A program made the translations under genes and the position numbers. Of a stretch of DNA of 35,565 nucleotides, positions 26,619-35,090 are shown piece after piece; the first letter of the stretch is position 1, and each line of letters opens with the position of its first letter. The notes beneath the pieces are model-generated. The model was not told the DNA's origin. It searched no databases and worked only from the letters and a program-made list of their open reading frames with translations. Location of the stretch: positions 1-35,565 of the forward strand of contig CADCUI010000042.1 of the NCBI GenBank assembly GCA_902805845.1, given 5' to 3'. The stretch is from an uncultured Nocardioidaceae bacterium. Its GTDB lineage: Bacteria; Actinomycetota; Actinomycetes; Propionibacteriales; Nocardioidaceae.

Positions 26619-28351
26619 GCGCTGACCTCGAGCACCCGGTCGCCGCGGAGGAAGGCCTCGTCGGCGCGCGCCACCCACTGGGCGAAGGGCTCGTCCTCCG
26701 CCCGCTCGGCCAGGTAGGCGCTCACCACGTTGGTGACGTAGTCGTCGAGCCCCGCGCTGGTCACCTTGTGGGCCCGCAGCTTCCGGCCGAACGGGGTGGT
26801 GGTCTGCGCGGCGAGCCCGAGGCCACCCCCGAGGTGCACCTGGAAGCCCTCGACCTGGCGGCCGTGCTCGTCCATGACGAGCTGGCCCTTGAGCCCGATG
26901 TCGGCGACCTGGGTGCGGGCGCAGGCGTTCGGGCAGCCGTTGACGTTGACGCTGATCGCGGTGTCCAGGTCGGGAAAGCGACGCTCGAGCTCCTGGACGA
27001 GGTCGGCGGCGCGCTGCTTCGTCTCGACGATGGCCAGCTTGCAGAACTCGATGCCCGTGCACGCCATCGCCGAACGGCGCCAGGCGGAGGGGCGGGCCGA
27101 CAGCCCGATGCGGTCGAGGTCGGCCAGCACGGCCTCGACGTCGCCCGAGGCGACGCCGAGGACGACCAGCTTCTGCTGGGAGGTCAGCCGGACCCCCGCT
27201 GCGCCGTACCTCTCCACGAGGTCACCCAGGGCGCTCAGCAGGGTCCCGGAGACCCGGCCGACCGTCGGGGCCGCGCCGATGTAGAAGTTCCCGTCCTTCT
27301 GCTCGTGCACCCCGACGTGGTCGCCCTGCACGGCCACCGGACCGGGGGAGGGACCGTCGAGGAGCCTGCGGTGGAGGTACTCGGTCTCCAGGACCTCGCG
27401 GAACCTCTCCACGCCCCAGTCGGCCACCAGGAACTTGAGGCGGGCACGGTTGCGCAGCCGGCGGTACCCGTAGTCGCGGAAGATCGAGGTCACGCCCTCC
27501 CAGGCGTCGGCCACCTCGTCGACCGGGATCCAGACGCCCAGCTTCTTGGCCAGCATCGGGTTGGTCGAGAGACCGCCGCCCACCCACAGGTCGAAGCCAG
27601 GGCCGTGCTCGGGGTGCACGGTGCCGACGAAGCTGACGTCGTTGACCTCCGGGGCAGCGTCGAGGCTCGGGTGGCCCGACACCGAGGTCTTGAACTTGCG
27701 CGGAAGGTTGGAGAACTCGGGGTTGCCGATGTAGCGGCGCTTGATCTCGGCGAGCGCGGGGCTGCCGTCGATGATCTCGTCCTTGGCGACACCGGCGACG
27801 GGCGACCCGAGGAACGGGCGGGGGGAGTCACCGCACGCCTCGGTCGTCTCCAGGCCGGCTGACTCGAGCAGCTCCCAGATGGCGGGGACGTCCTCGATGC
27901 GGACCCAGTGGTACTGGATGTTCTGGCGGTCGGTGATGTCGGCGGTGTCCCGGGCGTAGCGGGTCGACGCCTCGCCGAGTGCGCGGAGCTGCCGGGGGCC
28001 CAGCAGGGCGCCGTCCGAGCGGACCCTCATCATGAAGAACTCCGCGTCGAGCTCGTGCGGCTCGACGGTGGCCGTCTTGCCGCCGTCGAAGCCCGGAGCA
28101 CGCTGGGTGTAGAGGCCGAGCCACCGCATCCGGCCGCGCAGGTCGTTGGGGTCGATCGAGCTGAAGCCCCGCTTCGAGTAGACGTTCTCGATGCGCGCCC
28201 GCACGTTGAGCGGGTTGTCGTCCTTCTTGACCTGCTCGTTGGAGTTCAGTGGCTCGCGGTATCCCAGCGCCCACTGTCCCTCTCCGCGCCTGGCGCGGCT
28301 GGCGCGGCTGCCGGCGGCGCGCGGCGGCCGGGTGTCTCCGTTGCTCGTCAT
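26615..28351 (-). CDS. sir: Ferredoxin-dependent nitrite/sulfite reductase (probable sulfite reductase)
   Basis: Reduces sulfite to sulfide with siroheme and a [4Fe-4S] cluster, using ferredoxin electrons. The 578-residue length matches the NirA/SirA type. It has two related halves; the cluster and siroheme cysteines are in the second: ACTGIEFCKLAIVETK and VNVNGCPNACARTQVADIGLKG (C-x5-C ... C-x3-C). The first half has TADITDRQNIQYHWV and GDSPRPFLGSP. Operon partners cysH and the chelatase make sulfite reduction much more likely than nitrite reduction. The ATG at 28351 gives MTSNGDTRPPRA; the frame stays open upstream, but that part overlaps the attenuator and has atypical composition. A leader peptide precedes it. 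Confidence 0.94.
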   Translation of the reverse strand: MTSNGDTRPPRAAGSRASRARRGEGQWALGYREPLNSNEQVKKDDNPLNVRARIENVYSKRGFSSIDPNDLRGRMRWLGLYTQRAPGFDGGKTATVEPHELDAEFFMMRVRSDGALLGPRQLRALGEASTRYARDTADITDRQNIQYHWVRIEDVPAIWELLESAGLETTEACGDSPRPFLGSPVAGVAKDEIIDGSPALAEIKRRYIGNPEFSNLPRKFKTSVSGHPSLDAAPEVNDVSFVGTVHPEHGPGFDLWVGGGLSTNPMLAKKLGVWIPVDEVADAWEGVTSIFRDYGYRRLRNRARLKFLVADWGVERFREVLETEYLHRRLLDGPSPGPVAVQGDHVGVHEQKDGNFYIGAAPTVGRVSGTLLSALGDLVERYGAAGVRLTSQQKLVVLGVASGDVEAVLADLDRIGLSARPSAWRRSAMACTGIEFCKLAIVETKQRAADLVQELERRFPDLDTAISVNVNGCPNACARTQVADIGLKGQLVMDEHGRQVEGFQVHLGGGLGLAAQTTTPFGRKLRAHKVTSAGLDDYVTNVVSAYLAERAEDEPFAQWVARADEAFLRGDRVLEVSA

Positions 28352-28389
28352 GTAATGGCGTTCCTTGGTGGGAGACGCACGAACGCGAA

Positions 28390-28419
28390 CGACCCCGACG
28401 CCGTTGTCGAGGGGTGTCG
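28390..28419 (-). other. Hairpin close to the sir start
   Basis: CGACCCCGAC (28390-28399) can pair with GTCGAGGGGTGTCG (28406-28419), allowing two single-base bulges, across a 6-base loop. It ends about 40 bases before the sir ATG in the mRNA. It could be the terminator or sequestering stem of the attenuator, but lacks a U tract. Confidence 0.5.
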
Positions 28420-28454
28420 GCGACCGCACGCCTGGCCGGGAGGGCGGAGGCGTT

Positions 28455-28483
28455 CCGTCACCCGCTGATCGGCGGGGGGACGG
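28455..28483 (-). other. Hairpin just after the leader peptide
   Basis: Outer CCGTC/GACGG and inner CCCGC/GCGGG stems, with small unpaired insertions, form a hairpin starting 2 bases beyond the leader-peptide stop in the mRNA. A ribosome at that stop would cover it, as an attenuator needs. Confidence 0.55.
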
Positions 28484-28485
28484 GG

Positions 28486-28575
28486 TCAGACCGACATACA
28501 CATCATGCTGCGCGTGCGCCCGAGGTCCACATGGCGTCGAACCACGAGGATCCGGGAGGTGGCAGCACTGGTCAC
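28486..28575 (-). CDS. Leader peptide of the sulfur-assimilation operon
   Basis: A short 29-residue frame before sir with RRHVDLGRTRSMMC near its end, closely matching the RRHVDLxRxSSAxC signature of the actinobacterial 'putative leader peptides' that precede sulfur-metabolism genes. From the GTG at 28575 it reads with nine or ten residues before the motif, the usual layout; an internal GTG at 28545 would give 19 residues. The GTG at 28575 is 7 bases after GACACT (leaderless). A cysteine codon near the end suits sensing of charged tRNA-Cys. The following hairpins could act as an attenuator for sir, the zinc-ribbon gene, cysH and the chelatase. The motif match is from memory of the family. Confidence 0.82.
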   Translation of the reverse strand: MTSAATSRILVVRRHVDLGRTRSMMCMSV

Positions 28576-28582
28576 GCCGACC

Positions 28583-28612
28583 AGTGTCAGGGGCCGAAGC
28601 CTCCGGCATCAA
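28583..28612 (-). promoter_or_regulatory. Promoter of the sulfur operon
   Basis: On the minus strand TTGATG (28612-28607) and GACACT (28588-28583) are 18 bases apart. The -10 box ends 7 bases before the leader-peptide GTG. Confidence 0.55.
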
Positions 28613-28618
28613 ATGGCG

Positions 28619-28635
28619 ATCTCACATTGCGAGAT
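28619..28635. promoter_or_regulatory. Near-perfect 17-bp palindrome, candidate sulfur-operon operator
   Basis: ATCTCACATTGCGAGAT has one mismatched position per arm and lies just upstream of the -35 box of the sulfur promoter, about 50 bases before the likely transcript start, and also about 55 bases upstream of the glyA -10 box. This placement suits an activator; the regulator is not identified. Confidence 0.5.
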
Positions 28636-28688
28636 TCGCGTCCGCAATCTGGTACGTCGCGCCTGCTGCGCCAGTCAGTCATGGTCAC

Positions 28689-28694
28689 TAGGCT
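28689..28694 (+). promoter_or_regulatory. -10 box of glyA
   Basis: TAGGCT is followed by 6 bases and the ATG at 28701. Confidence 0.65.
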
Positions 28695-28700
28695 GTCGGC

Positions 28701-30146
28701 ATGCCCGAAGACCTCTCCGCAACCGTGAGCACCGCGTACGACGCCGCCCTGCAGGTGATCGCCTCCGTCGAGCCGCGGGTCGCGGAGGCGACCCGACAGG
28801 AGCTCGTCGACCAGCGCGGCTCCTTGAAGCTGATCGCCAGCGAGAACTACGCCTCTCCCGCGGTGCTGCTCACCATGGGGAGCTGGTTCTCGGACAAGTA
28901 CGCCGAGGGCACCGTCGGGCATCGGTTCTACGCCGGCTGCCAGAACGTGGACACCGTCGAGGCGCTCGCGGCCGAGCATGCCCGTGAGCTCTTCGGCGCC
29001 GAGTACGCCTACGCCCAGCCGCACTCGGGGATCGACGCCAACCTGGTGGCTTTCTGGTCGATCCTCGCCCATCGGGTCGAGAGCCCCAGCCTCGAGAAGC
29101 ACGCGGTCAAGAGCGTCAACGACCTGGCCGAGGCCGACTGGGAGCGGCTGCGCCGCGAACTCGGCGACCAGCGCATGCTGGGCATGTCGCTGGACGCCGG
29201 CGGCCACCTCACGCACGGCTTCCGCCCGAACATCAGCGGCAAGATGTTCCACCAGCGGTCCTACGGCACCGACCCCGAGACGGGACTGCTCGACTACGAC
29301 CGGGTCCGCGAGGCGGCGCGCGAGTTCCGACCGTTGATCCTGGTGGCCGGCTACTCCGCCTATCCGCGGCGGGTCGACTTCGCGAAGATGCGCGAGATCG
29401 CCGACGAGGTGGGCGCCACGCTCATGGTCGACATGGCGCACTTCGCCGGCCTGGTGGCCGGCAAGGTCTTCACCGGTGACGAGAACCCCGTGCCGCACGC
29501 CCACGTCGTCACCACGACCACCCACAAGTCGCTGCGCGGTCCGCGCGGCGGCCTGGTGCTGGCCACCCAGGAGTACGCCTCAGCGGTGGACCGAGGCTGC
29601 CCGATGGTGCTCGGTGGACCGCTCTCCCACGTCATGGCCGCCAAGGCGGTGGCGCTGGCAGAGGCGCGACAGCAGGGTTTCCGCGACTACGCCGGCCAGG
29701 TCGCGGCCAATGCCCAGTCGCTGGCCGAGGGGTTCCTGAGGCGGGGAGCCACGCTCGTCACCGGCGGCACCGACAACCACCTGGTGCTGCTCGACGTGAC
29801 CTCGTTCGGGGTGACGGGTCGCCAGGCGGAGACGGCGCTGCTGGATGCCGGGATCGTCACGAACCGCAACTCCGTGCCCGCAGATCCCCACGGCGCCTGG
29901 TACACCTCGGGCATCCGCTTCGGCACGCCGGCCCTGACGACGCGTGGCTTCGGCCACGCCGAGTTCGACCGGGTCGCCGAGCTGGTGGTCGACGTCCTGT
30001 CCGGCACCACGCCGCGGACGACGGCAGCCGGCGTTCCGTCGAAGGCGACGTACGACCTTGCCGACGGTGTGGTGGAGCGGACCCGCGCCGCCTCCGCCGA
30101 GCTGCTGGAGAAGCACCCGCTCTACCCCGGCCTCGAGCTGGCCTGA
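28701..30146 (+). CDS. glyA: Serine hydroxymethyltransferase, long form
   Basis: PLP enzyme that interconverts serine and glycine while loading one-carbon units on tetrahydrofolate. The 481-residue product is longer than the standard GlyA (about 420) and belongs to a longer actinobacterial type with an insertion around residues 115-190 ([19 protein letters not shown]). Present are [26 protein letters not shown], the PLP-site [12 protein letters not shown] and [14 protein letters not shown] with the Schiff-base Lys, and [12 protein letters not shown]. The ATG is 6 bases after TAGGCT. It is divergent from the sulfur operon; serine and glycine metabolism connects to cysteine synthesis, but the shared region is the only direct link. 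Many actinobacteria also have a shorter GlyA elsewhere. Confidence 0.94.
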   Translation: MPEDLSATVSTAYDAALQVIASVEPRVAEATRQELVDQRGSLKLIASENYASPAVLLTMGSWFSDKYAEGTVGHRFYAGCQNVDTVEALAAEHARELFGAEYAYAQPHSGIDANLVAFWSILAHRVESPSLEKHAVKSVNDLAEADWERLRRELGDQRMLGMSLDAGGHLTHGFRPNISGKMFHQRSYGTDPETGLLDYDRVREAAREFRPLILVAGYSAYPRRVDFAKMREIADEVGATLMVDMAHFAGLVAGKVFTGDENPVPHAHVVTTTTHKSLRGPRGGLVLATQEYASAVDRGCPMVLGGPLSHVMAAKAVALAEARQQGFRDYAGQVAANAQSLAEGFLRRGATLVTGGTDNHLVLLDVTSFGVTGRQAETALLDAGIVTNRNSVPADPHGAWYTSGIRFGTPALTTRGFGHAEFDRVAELVVDVLSGTTPRTTAAGVPSKATYDLADGVVERTRAASAELLEKHPLYPGLELA

Positions 30147-30189
30147 GCCGGTTGCCGCGTCGCACGGTGCCCGGCGCCGCGAGGATCGT

Positions 30190-30195
30190 TACCGT
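30190..30195 (+). promoter_or_regulatory. -10 box of the YihY/BrkB gene
   Basis: TACCGT fits TANNNT and is followed by 6 bases and the ATG at 30202. Confidence 0.55.
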
Positions 30196-30201
30196 AGGTG
30201 C

Positions 30202-31281
30202 ATGTCAGCCGCCAACGACGACGGCGCCGCCGGTGGGAACGCCGGCGCCTCGGAGCAGCCGTGGTGGTCCAGGACGGCGACGACGCTGTGGCGGTTGGTG
30301 GTCTCGACGGTCGCGAGCTGCTTGCGCAACCGGGTCACCGGACTCGCGGCGGAGGCGGCCTTCTTCGCGTTGCTGTCGCTGCCACCGCTGATCTTCGGGC
30401 TCGCGGGGTCCATCGGCTACGTGGTCAGCACCTTCACCGACCAGCGCATCGGCGCCTTCAAGCGCGACGTGGTCGACCTCGCCCTGCAGGCCTTCACTGC
30501 TGACACCGTCGACAAGATCATCGTCCCGACGATGGACGACGTCCTGGCCGGTCCGCGCTACGACGTGATCTCGATCGGCTTCGTGCTGGCACTCTGGTCG
30601 GGTTCCCGTGCCCTCAACGTGTTCGTCGACACCGTCACGATCATGTACGGGCTCGGCGGGCATCGCGGGATCGTCAAGACCCGGATGCTGTCCTTCGGCC
30701 TCTACGTCCTCGGGCTCCTCACCGGCATCATCACCATCCCGCTCGTGGTGGCCGGCCCCGGCCTGGTGGACCGGGTGGTGCCGCAGCGGCTCGACGTCCT
30801 CAACGCGCTCTACTGGCCCGTCGTGGTCCTCATGTGCGTCGTCTTCACCGCGACGCTGTACCACGTGTCCGTGCCGGTGCGGACCTCGTGGCGCTACAAC
30901 CTCCCCGGCGCCGCGCTCACGATGGCGATCTGGGTCTTCGGCTCGGCGCTGCTCCGCTGGTTCCTCACCGTCTCGGCCGGGGACTCGACCTCGATCTACG
31001 GACCGCTGGCTGCTCCCATCGCGGTGATGATCTGGCTCTACATCCTCGCCATCGCCGTCCTCATCGGCGCCGCCGTGAACGCCTCCTTCGACCAGCTCTG
31101 GCCTGAGTCGGAGCCGGCCCGGGCGCGGATCGAGCTGGTGCGCCGGCTCCGCGCACACGCCCACCTGCCGCGCATCCGCAGGCAGGTGGGCCCCAGGTAC
31201 GCCGACGACCTCGTCGAGGCGCGCGAAGACGACGTCGAGGAGACCGTCGTCCTGCGTCGTTCCGGCTCCGACGTCGCGTAG
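30202..31281 (+). CDS. YihY/BrkB family membrane protein
   Basis: A 359-residue integral membrane protein of the YihY/virulence-factor BrkB family, whose function is unclear (an old ribonuclease BN label is wrong for this family). Six hydrophobic segments are visible between about residues 50 and 295. Motifs: LAAEAAFFALLSLPPLIFGLAG, GSRALNVFVDTVTIMYG, and the C-terminal SIYGPLAAPIAVMIWLYILAIAVLIGAAVNASFD. The N-terminus is Ala/Gly-rich and the C-terminal cytoplasmic tail is charged. The ATG is 6 bases after TACCGT; a further upstream start would overlap the preceding gene. Its TAG stop lies within the next gene's -10 box. Confidence 0.88.
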   Translation: MSAANDDGAAGGNAGASEQPWWSRTATTLWRLVVSTVASCLRNRVTGLAAEAAFFALLSLPPLIFGLAGSIGYVVSTFTDQRIGAFKRDVVDLALQAFTADTVDKIIVPTMDDVLAGPRYDVISIGFVLALWSGSRALNVFVDTVTIMYGLGGHRGIVKTRMLSFGLYVLGLLTGIITIPLVVAGPGLVDRVVPQRLDVLNALYWPVVVLMCVVFTATLYHVSVPVRTSWRYNLPGAALTMAIWVFGSALLRWFLTVSAGDSTSIYGPLAAPIAVMIWLYILAIAVLIGAAVNASFDQLWPESEPARARIELVRRLRAHAHLPRIRRQVGPRYADDLVEAREDDVEETVVLRRSGSDVA

Positions 31282-31284
31282 ATT
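31279..31284 (+). promoter_or_regulatory. -10 box of the K+ channel gene, overlapping the previous stop
   Basis: TAGATT starts with the TAG stop of the YihY gene and is followed by 6 bases and the GTG at 31291, so the channel gene may have its own leaderless promoter. Confidence 0.55.
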
Positions 31285-31290
31285 CGGGCC

Positions 31291-32373
31291 GTGCCCGATC
31301 GCCGACCCGAGATCACTCTGGGGGCGATCAGGTTCCCGCAGGTGGCTCCCTCGCCGTGGTGGGCGCTGTCACGGCGGCTGCTGATGGCGCTGGGCCTGCT
31401 CGCTGCCACGGTGCTGCTGGTGTACGTCGACCGGGACGGTTACACCGACAACAACGACCCCACGGGCAAGGTCGACTTCAGCGACGCGGTCTACTACACG
31501 ACAGTCACGCTCAGCACGACCGGGTACGGCGACATCGCACCGAGCTCCCAGGCGGCTCGCGTGGTGAACGCGTTGCTCGTCACGCCGCTGCGGGTCGCCT
31601 TCCTGGTCGTGCTCATCGGGACCACGCTGGAGGTGCTGGCCAGCCAGGGCCGGGAGGCCTACCGGGCATCACGATGGAGGAATCGCTTGAACCAGCACGT
31701 GGTGGTGGTGGGCTACGGCACGAAGGGCCGCAGCGCCATCGAGACGCTCCTGAACGGCGGGCACACCAAGGACGACATCGTCGTGGTGGACCCGGACCGG
31801 CTCGCCGGTCAGGAGGCCAACGACGACGGCATGACCGTCGTGATCGGCGACGCCACCCGGCGTGACGTGCTGCGCAGGGCCGGTGTGGACAAAGCCAGCC
31901 AGGTCATCATCACCACCGACCGGGACGACGCCACCGTCCTGACCGTGCTCAACGTGCGTCAGCTCAACTCGACGGCGTACACCGTGGCCGCGGTCCGGGA
32001 GGGCGACAACGTGCCCCTGGTGCGGCAGAGCGGCGCCGACGCCGTCGTCACCTCCTCGGACGCCGTCGGGCGGCTCGTCGGGCTGTCGGCGATCAGCCCC
32101 GCGCTGGGCGGTGTCCTCGAGGACCTGTTGAGCTACGGCCACGGCCTGGAGGTGGCCGAGCGCGAGCTGCTGGTGCCCGAGGTGGGGAAGCGGCCGCAGT
32201 CGTTGCCGGACCAGGTGATCGCGGTGATCCGCGACGACACCGTCCACCGCTACTTCGACCCGGTGGTCACCCAGCTCGCGCGGGGTGACCGGCTCATCGT
32301 GGTGCGACCCGCGGAGGAGCTGCCGTGGGCACCTCGTCCTGGCACCCACGGGGAGCCGACGCCTGACGACTAG
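31291..32373 (+). CDS. Two-TM potassium channel with TrkA-N/RCK domain
   Basis: A 360-residue Kch-like channel. A first transmembrane helix (about residues 30-46), a pore loop with the selectivity filter TTGYGD (residues 76-81), and a second helix (about 91-115) are followed by an RCK domain: NQHVVVVGYGTKGRSAIETLL with the G-x-G-x-x-G nucleotide site at residues 141-146, IGDATRRDVLRRAGVDKA, and a C-terminal RCK-C-like part (RDDTVHRYFDPV..LARGDRLIVV). The pairing with a gated cytosolic ring suggests ion or nucleotide control. The GTG start is 6 bases after TAGATT. It is probably separate from the sulfotransferase gene, which is convergent 20 bases on. Confidence 0.93.
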   Translation: MPDRRPEITLGAIRFPQVAPSPWWALSRRLLMALGLLAATVLLVYVDRDGYTDNNDPTGKVDFSDAVYYTTVTLSTTGYGDIAPSSQAARVVNALLVTPLRVAFLVVLIGTTLEVLASQGREAYRASRWRNRLNQHVVVVGYGTKGRSAIETLLNGGHTKDDIVVVDPDRLAGQEANDDGMTVVIGDATRRDVLRRAGVDKASQVIITTDRDDATVLTVLNVRQLNSTAYTVAAVREGDNVPLVRQSGADAVVTSSDAVGRLVGLSAISPALGGVLEDLLSYGHGLEVAERELLVPEVGKRPQSLPDQVIAVIRDDTVHRYFDPVVTQLARGDRLIVVRPAEELPWAPRPGTHGEPTPDD

Positions 32374-32393
32374 CCCGGGACAGCCCGCCCGGG

Positions 32394-33350
32394 TCAGGGC
32401 AGTCCGTGCTGGTCGGCGACCGGCGACCGGCTCCAGTGGGTCAGATCGCGTCCCAGGAGCTGACCGAGCAGCTCCACGTCGTCCGCCAGAGCGGAGGCGA
32501 TCGTCGCCCGCGCCGACTCGGTGACGTGCGGCCTCTCCTCCGACCGCCACAGCGCCCGCTTGAGCCCAGCCACTCCTGGCAGGCGAGTGGTCCGCGACCA
32601 TGCCCGCAGCCGCCGCATCCCAGGGGCGAACAGCCGCGGTGGGCGGTGCATCACCTGCCGCAGCGCCAGCGAGCGGTACGTCTTGTCACTGGGGTTGCGG
32701 ACCCTGAAGTCAGGCAGTGGCGTAGCGGGCAGACCGGCGAAGTCGGCGAGCTCGTGCCACACCTTGTGGGGATTCTCGACCAGGTCGTCGAAGCAGATCA
32801 GGTGCACGGCCTGGCGACCCACCTGCTCGACGACCCGGGCGACCGCACCGCCCTGGCTCCCGACGAGCGGGTAGTCGACCAGCTTCGGGTCGAGGGGGCG
32901 CACCCCGGGGAGGCGGCCGGTGACGCTGCGGCTCCATGCCCGTTCGAGCTCGGGCTCGTCCTCGTTCAGCGCGATCAGCTGGGTCCGGTGGTAGGACGCG
33001 ATGAGGTCGACGGGGTTGCGCACGCAGACGACGAATCGGGCCTCGGGTTGCGCCGCGGCGATGTCGGGCACCGCGGTCACGGAGTACAAGTAGCAGGTCG
33101 ACCCGTCGCCGCGCACGCGGGCCGCCGCCGCCTCGGGTGACGAGAAGAGCCGGTCGTACGCCTCCCGGGTGTCGATCCCGTAGTGGCGCCGCAAGGCGGG
33201 GTAGTCCGCCGCCCAGAAGAACGGCTCCTTGGGCACCGACCAGTAGACGTCGGGGTGGTCGGCCAGCCAGCACGCGATCGACGTCGTGCCCGCCTTCGGA
33301 GCGCCGATGAGGAAGAGGTCGGGCAGTGCAAGCTTGCTCTGTGCTGCCAT
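32394..33350 (-). CDS. PAPS-dependent sulfotransferase family protein
   Basis: Transfers sulfate from PAPS to a carbohydrate, lipid or other small acceptor. The 318-residue protein has the 5'-phosphosulfate-binding loop IGAPKAGTTS (residues 15-24, Lys19), the 3'-phosphate site RNPVDLIASYHR, and a C-terminal FDDLVENPHKVWHELADFAGLP helix-turn region typical of the family. It has no signal peptide. The ATG at 33350 gives the standard short N-terminus; an earlier in-frame start at 33407 is less family-like. It lies 96 bases downstream of a sulfatase gene on the same strand. The substrate is unknown. Confidence 0.88.
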   Translation of the reverse strand: MAAQSKLALPDLFLIGAPKAGTTSIACWLADHPDVYWSVPKEPFFWAADYPALRRHYGIDTREAYDRLFSSPEAAAARVRGDGSTCYLYSVTAVPDIAAAQPEARFVVCVRNPVDLIASYHRTQLIALNEDEPELERAWSRSVTGRLPGVRPLDPKLVDYPLVGSQGGAVARVVEQVGRQAVHLICFDDLVENPHKVWHELADFAGLPATPLPDFRVRNPSDKTYRSLALRQVMHRPPRLFAPGMRRLRAWSRTTRLPGVAGLKRALWRSEERPHVTESARATIASALADDVELLGQLLGRDLTHWSRSPVADQHGLP

Positions 33351-33446
33351 GTCTTCACCGCCCTGCTCGGTCCGTCCGACAGTGCTTAGCACAACGCGAC
33401 CGACCACCGCAGGAGTTCCGTCGCCATTCTGATACGGACCCGGAGG

Positions 33447-35090
33447 TCAGCGTTGCAGTGCGGCTGCCATCGGCATCCGGCACTGCAACCCGTCGCAGGC
33501 ACGCATCCGCTGGAGCTCCCGACGCAGGAGCTCGACGGTGTCGGCGTGCCGGGCGGCTGCGACGACGTTGCGGTACTGCTGGGGGTCACGGACGAGGTTG
33601 TACAGCTCCTCCTCACCGGTGGCGTAGTCCACGTAGAGCCAGCGCTGCGTGCGGATGCCGATCGCGTAGCGGAGGTCGGCCGGCTCGCCTGGCTCGCGTG
33701 GTCGGCCGCTCTCACCGGTCTCGCGCACGACCCCGAACAGCGGACCGGTCTCGGTCAGCACCGCCCTCGTCCAGCCGCGGTCGCCGTACCGTGCCACCCC
33801 CAGCATCGAGACCCCGTCGACGGGCGAGCTCGGCGTGACGCCGGCGAGGTCGGCGATGGTGGGAGCGAGGTCGATGGAGGTGAAGGGATCGGTGCGACGC
33901 ACCCCGGCGGGGATGCCGGGTCCGCGCATCAGCAGCGGCACCCGAAGCGCAGGCTCGTGGGGGAAGGTCTTGCCCTGGCGGATGCGCTGCTCACCCAGGA
34001 AGTAGCCGTTGTCCGACGTGAGCACGACCAGGGTGTTCCGCAGCGTCCCTGTCTCCCGGAGGACGTCGACGGTGCGCTTCACCTGCTTGTCGACGAGGAA
34101 CAGGCTCTCGGCGCGCTGGCGGGCGACCGCCCTGCTCGCCAGGAGCTCCTCCTGGCTGAGTGGCGGTCGCGAGCGGAGGTGCGACGGCTTGTCGGTGAAG
34201 TCGGGGTCGTTCCACGACGCGCCGGGGGAGGCAGTGATGCGGCTGTCGAACTTCCCCCTGATGCGGGCGGGCCGAGCGGGAGTGGCGAAGTTGGTGCGCT
34301 GTCCGGCGCCGTTGACGACCGTCTGGGGGTCGTCGGGCTCCACGGGTCCGCCGTGGTGCGGGGCGGTGTAGGAGGCGTAGAGGACGAACGGTCGACCGGC
34401 TGCCGCGTTGCGGCGGATGACCTCCTCCGAGAGGGTGCCGTAGACGGTGGTCTGGTAGCTGCCGCGGTAGTTGGTGAAGCCGCTGCCGTTCTCCGACAGT
34501 GTGGTGTCGAAGTAGCGGTAGGTGCCGCCCGCCTCCGGGTCGTCGGCGGGCATGCCCCCGTCGATCGAGGCCCGCCATGTCGTCCACCCCGGCGGGACGT
34601 AGGAGAACGAGCTCCCGGTGGTGGAGCCCCGCACGGGGGTGGGGCCGTACCCGTTCAGGTACTTGCCGATGAGGGTGGTGTCGTAGCCGGCGTCCTCCAG
34701 CCAGGTGGCGAACGTCGACCGGTCGTCGAAGCTGCTGAAGCCGTAGGGCGGCCCGACGTCGAACACCCGGTGGTTGTGGGTGTAGACGCCGGTGAGGAGC
34801 GACGCCCTGGCGGGGCAGCACAGCGGGTACGGCGAGAAGCTGTTGACGAACTGTGCGCCCTCGTCGGCCAGGAGTCGGCGGCTCAGCGGCATGAAGGCGA
34901 GGTCGTCCGCGCGCATGTCGTCGAGGAGGATCACCACGACGTTGGGCCGGCTCTCGACCCTCGCGGTGGCCGCGGTCGTCCGCACGCTTTCGTCGTACGA
35001 CGTGTCGGATGCGCGGCCGTGCGGCGCGGCCCCCAGTACCGCCGTCACGAGCACAGCGCACGTCAGCCACCGAGCGGCGGTGCGAAGCAT
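33447..35090 (-). CDS. Secreted sulfatase
   Basis: A 547-residue exported type I sulfatase that hydrolyses sulfate esters outside the membrane. A Sec signal peptide covers about residues 1-28 (LTCAVLVTAVLGAAPHGRAS). The formylglycine motif is CCPARASLLTG (residues 91-101, C-x-P-x-R with Cys91 the likely modified residue). Metal ligands Asp57-Asp58 are in VVVILLDDMRADDL, and VLTSDNGYFLGEQ supplies the distal Asp/Asn. This is the CxPxR type, requiring a formylglycine-generating enzyme that is not in this window. The ATG has GGAGGAGGG about 10 bases upstream. With the sulfotransferase it could make an add/remove sulfate pair for a glycan or lipid. Confidence 0.93.
   Translation of the reverse strand: MLRTAARWLTCAVLVTAVLGAAPHGRASDTSYDESVRTTAATARVESRPNVVVILLDDMRADDLAFMPLSRRLLADEGAQFVNSFSPYPLCCPARASLLTGVYTHNHRVFDVGPPYGFSSFDDRSTFATWLEDAGYDTTLIGKYLNGYGPTPVRGSTTGSSFSYVPPGWTTWRASIDGGMPADDPEAGGTYRYFDTTLSENGSGFTNYRGSYQTTVYGTLSEEVIRRNAAAGRPFVLYASYTAPHHGGPVEPDDPQTVVNGAGQRTNFATPARPARIRGKFDSRITASPGASWNDPDFTDKPSHLRSRPPLSQEELLASRAVARQRAESLFLVDKQVKRTVDVLRETGTLRNTLVVLTSDNGYFLGEQRIRQGKTFPHEPALRVPLLMRGPGIPAGVRRTDPFTSIDLAPTIADLAGVTPSSPVDGVSMLGVARYGDRGWTRAVLTETGPLFGVVRETGESGRPREPGEPADLRYAIGIRTQRWLYVDYATGEEELYNLVRDPQQYRNVVAAARHADTVELLRRELQRMRACDGLQCRMPMAAALQR

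Noticed and set aside
28352-28612. An extended sir reading frame upstream of 28351
   Set aside because: It runs through the leader peptide and attenuator and has atypical Pro/Arg-rich composition; the ATG at 28351 gives the family N-terminus.
28352-28700. SAM or other known riboswitch before sir
   Set aside because: No SAM-type core was recognised; the leader peptide and hairpins explain the region better.
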